DNA of 7,830 bases, taken from assembly GCA_027076245.1 (NCBI GenBank), contig JALTKC010000041.1, positions 1 through 7,830 on the forward strand. The letters are read 5' to 3'. This DNA comes from Gammaproteobacteria bacterium. Its GTDB lineage: Bacteria; Pseudomonadota; Gammaproteobacteria; GRL18. Shown piece after piece: positions 6,224 to 7,830 of the stretch. Each line of letters starts with the position of its first letter. Position 1 is the stretch's first letter. A model generated the notes under the pieces. It had not been told where the DNA came from. It saw nothing but the letters and a program-made list of their open reading frames with translations, and searched no databases. Both the position numbers and the translations under genes were made by a program.

Positions 6224-6705
6224 TAGTAGTAAACCCCTTCTTTCATTTCTAAACCATTCGATTCTAGTGTATGGATATCACCATCATCGAGTCGAATGTA
6301 CTTAGGCTCGTTAAATAACAACTGACTGTCTCTCATTTCCTGAGAAGGTGCAGGCTGATTAGCAAGCTGAGGAATATGCTGACCCCAAGGTTTAGTGGTA
6401 ATAGGTGCCAGAAGATTCAGATCAAGTTCACCATTGCGTGACTTAATACGCCATGCAATAACACCTTTTTCTTCATCACGGATAACACGAACCGAGTGAC
6501 CTAATGGTGCAAAGTCTGCATAACCACGGACGTCAATTGCGTGGTGTGGACAAGCTTTAACACAGGAATAACATTCCCAGCACATGTTCGGTTCAATATT
6601 GTATGCACGACGGTATGTAGTGTCGATGTGCATGATGTCTGATGGGCAGATATCAACACAGTGGCCACAGCCGTCACAGCGAGTCATGTATACAAAAGTT
6701 GGCAT
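6223..6705 (-). CDS. aprB: adenylylsulfate reductase beta subunit (two [4Fe-4S] ferredoxin)
   Basis: AprB is the iron-sulfur partner of AprA and relays electrons between the AprA flavin and the membrane acceptor. The 160-residue protein has two ferredoxin motifs, C10-C13-C16-C20-P and C42-C45-C48-C52-P, which would bind two [4Fe-4S] clusters; all eight cysteines are present. The remaining residues (about 57-160, including TTKPWGQHIPQLA) form the AprB-specific tail that in known structures wraps around AprA. It lacks a signal peptide, as expected for the cytoplasmic complex. AAGGAG lies seven bases before the ATG. The stop overlaps the aprA start by one base, giving tight stoichiometric coupling. 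It follows aprM by 29 bases. The identification is secure. Confidence 0.97.
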   Translation of the reverse strand: MPTFVYMTRCDGCGHCVDICPSDIMHIDTTYRRAYNIEPNMCWECYSCVKACPHHAIDVRGYADFAPLGHSVRVIRDEEKGVIAWRIKSRNGELDLNLLAPITTKPWGQHIPQLANQPAPSQEMRDSQLLFNEPKYIRLDDGDIHTLESNGLEMKEGVYY

Positions 6706-6734
6706 TCTTTTTCTCCTTAACTTTTGTTAATAGA

Positions 6735-7571
6735 TTAATAATGGTGTGGGGGTTCGCTTTTGATACCAAGCCCCATATTAGGTGGGTTTTTACCCATGTA
6801 TTCTGGAATATCAGGATATCTGGCCTGCAGTGCTGGGTCAGTTAACTCACCAACGTCAGGCAGGTTTTCCTGTGAACCGTCAAGTTTGGTCAGACGCTTC
6901 TGATAAGCTGCAGCCGGCTTGAAGAACATGTGTGCAAACTTGGACCACAATACAGTACTGAACAGAGTAGTAGCAGAAAGGATAAACAGTACGAAGAATA
7001 ACAGGCTGGCACCTTCAAGACCACCGCCGGTGATTGACCAGATTAAACCCCAGGTAACCATCATTAATGCAGAAACAATGAACAGGTCAGCTTTTGCCAG
7101 TTGATACCATTTATGACCTTCAGCAGATACGTCAACACGAATAACAAACCAGAACCAGTAACCGCCCAGAGCCAGTGAAGCTGCACCCAGGTGCCATAAA
7201 AAGCCCCAGATACCGGCATCAGCATTTCCGGCATAACCGAATATAAGAACTACAGTAGATACCACAAAAGTAATAAAGCCATACATGGTAAACAGATGTG
7301 ACAGTCTACGTTGTGGATTTTCAAATTCAGCAGAAGTCAGTACTTCGTTTAGCACAACACCAATGGCAGCTGAGGTTTTATCACCACTGCTGATACTGCG
7401 TCGAGCATTTTTCTGCTGTTTTTGCCCCACTTCAAAAAAGTACTTGGCACTTTTCTTGTGGACTACATCTACAATTGTACTAACGACAACCAGTAGAAAC
7501 ATTAAAATTACATAACCTTGCATCATTCCTGATGAGATAGCAAGATCTGCGAACGGATTTGTGGTTAACAT
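6735..7571 (-). CDS. aprM: AprM, membrane anchor of adenylylsulfate reductase
   Basis: A 278-residue polytopic membrane protein, first gene of the apr operon. About five hydrophobic segments are visible: 17-37, 94-113, 121-144, 161-181 and 188-209. Long soluble parts are residues 38-92 and the C-terminal tail 210-278. The layout resembles the five-helix NarI-like gamma subunits. Histidines 92, 127, 153 and 214 lie in or near the membrane segments and could be haem ligands, but this is inference. In sulfur oxidisers with this operon type AprM is proposed to anchor AprBA and pass electrons to the quinone pool, in place of QmoABC. AAGGAG lies eight bases before the ATG, which fixes the start, and a promoter lies about 42-70 bases upstream. 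The name rests on membrane topology plus the conserved aprM-aprB-aprA order. Confidence 0.92.
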   Translation of the reverse strand: MLTTNPFADLAISSGMMQGYVILMFLLVVVSTIVDVVHKKSAKYFFEVGQKQQKNARRSISSGDKTSAAIGVVLNEVLTSAEFENPQRRLSHLFTMYGFITFVVSTVVLIFGYAGNADAGIWGFLWHLGAASLALGGYWFWFVIRVDVSAEGHKWYQLAKADLFIVSALMMVTWGLIWSITGGGLEGASLLFFVLFILSATTLFSTVLWSKFAHMFFKPAAAYQKRLTKLDGSQENLPDVGELTDPALQARYPDIPEYMGKNPPNMGLGIKSEPPHHY

Positions 7572-7612
7572 TTACTGCGCTCCTTAAACATTGAATTAAA
7601 TTCTGTACGTGA

Positions 7613-7640
7613 ATTATAAAGGCGACTAATTCTAACACAA
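7613..7640 (-). promoter_or_regulatory. sigma70-like promoter of aprMBA
   Basis: Read on the minus strand, TTGTGT (7640-7635) and a perfect TATAAT (7618-7613) are separated by 16 bases. Transcription would begin near 7606, giving a leader of about 35 bases that contains the AAGGAG site of aprM. The -35 box matches only half the consensus, which could mean an activator helps. Confidence 0.55.
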
Positions 7641-7707
7641 TATTCATAATGATATATATCTTTAGCTATTTTATTTTAAAAATTTTCATCTTATCCCTCA
7701 TGGTAAT

Positions 7708-7726
7708 GTGAACAATTATCATTAAC
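7708..7726. promoter_or_regulatory. possible Fur-like box upstream of aprMBA
   Basis: Read on the minus strand, GTTAATGATAATTGTTCAC matches the 19-base Fur consensus GATAATGATAATCATTATC at 14 positions by my count. It lies about 70 bases upstream of the predicted apr -35 box, farther than usual for simple repression, so it may act on another promoter or be chance similarity in AT-rich DNA. The apr product carries two [4Fe-4S] clusters, so iron control would make sense. Confidence 0.25.
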
Positions 7727-7830
7727 AGGATTAGCCTCCCCTGTTTATTTAATAGATTATGATTTCTGCTGATATTATGCGGTTATTATGCTGTTTTTTT
7801 AAGCAACTTCCGGTCCGACACCCTACAAAT

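Noticed and set aside
4714..7515. Several short frames on both strands within the apr genes
   Set aside because: They are other-frame readings of secure aprA, aprB and aprM genes.
7724..7745. AACAGG/CCTGTT inverted repeat in the apr leader region
   Set aside because: Six base pairs with a ten-base loop and no T-run on the minus strand; too weak to call a terminator.
7786..7830. Minus-strand frame entering from the right edge and ending at a TAA near 7786
   Set aside because: Only about 14 codons are visible, ending LLKKTA; this is too short to tell a gene end from chance.
1..7830. CRISPR array, tRNA, rRNA, insertion sequence or phage attachment site
   Set aside because: I looked for regular repeats, cloverleaf arms, transposase motifs and terminal repeats and saw none.

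Overview
The window looks like chromosomal DNA of a sulfur-oxidising proteobacterium, most likely a gammaproteobacterium with moderate to low GC. The main evidence is a complete aprM-aprB-aprA operon on the minus strand (7571 to 4304). It encodes dissimilatory adenylylsulfate (APS) reductase and its membrane anchor AprM. The aprMBA arrangement is known from sulfur oxidisers that run APS reductase in the sulfite-to-APS direction; sulfate reducers and some other oxidisers use Qmo proteins instead of AprM. No sat, hdr, dsr or qmo gene lies inside the window. I cannot name the genus.

Layout from right to left, following minus-strand transcription. 7830-7572 is a leader region with a sigma70-like promoter and a possible Fur-like box. 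Then come aprM, aprB and aprA, closely spaced or overlapping and each with a visible ribosome binding site. A strong hairpin at 4258-4291 and a classic intrinsic terminator at 4226-4254 follow. Next is a pair of minus-strand genes 25 bases apart: a 116-residue protein of unknown function and a SlyD-like FKBP protein with an altered active-site loop and no His-rich tail.

At 2933-3094 a 53-residue protein gene sits alone on the plus strand. It was found by eye and has a well-formed promoter, ribosome binding site and 3' hairpin. The 331-base divergent region to its left holds three separate inverted repeats.

From 2601 down to the left edge, four minus-strand genes probably form an operon: a 103-residue unknown, a FemAB/BioF2-like GNAT acyltransferase whose start directly abuts the stop of that gene, a 212-residue unknown, and the N-terminal part of another unknown cut by the window edge.

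Only the apr genes have a confident pathway role. AprB passes electrons between the FAD/AMP site of AprA and, by inference, the membrane quinone pool through AprM, as sulfite is oxidised to APS. The most under-described material is the small plus-strand gene with its structured promoter region, the four-gene unknown operon, and the unusual SlyD-like gene with its 116-residue partner next to apr. I saw no tRNA, rRNA, CRISPR array, insertion sequence or phage gene.
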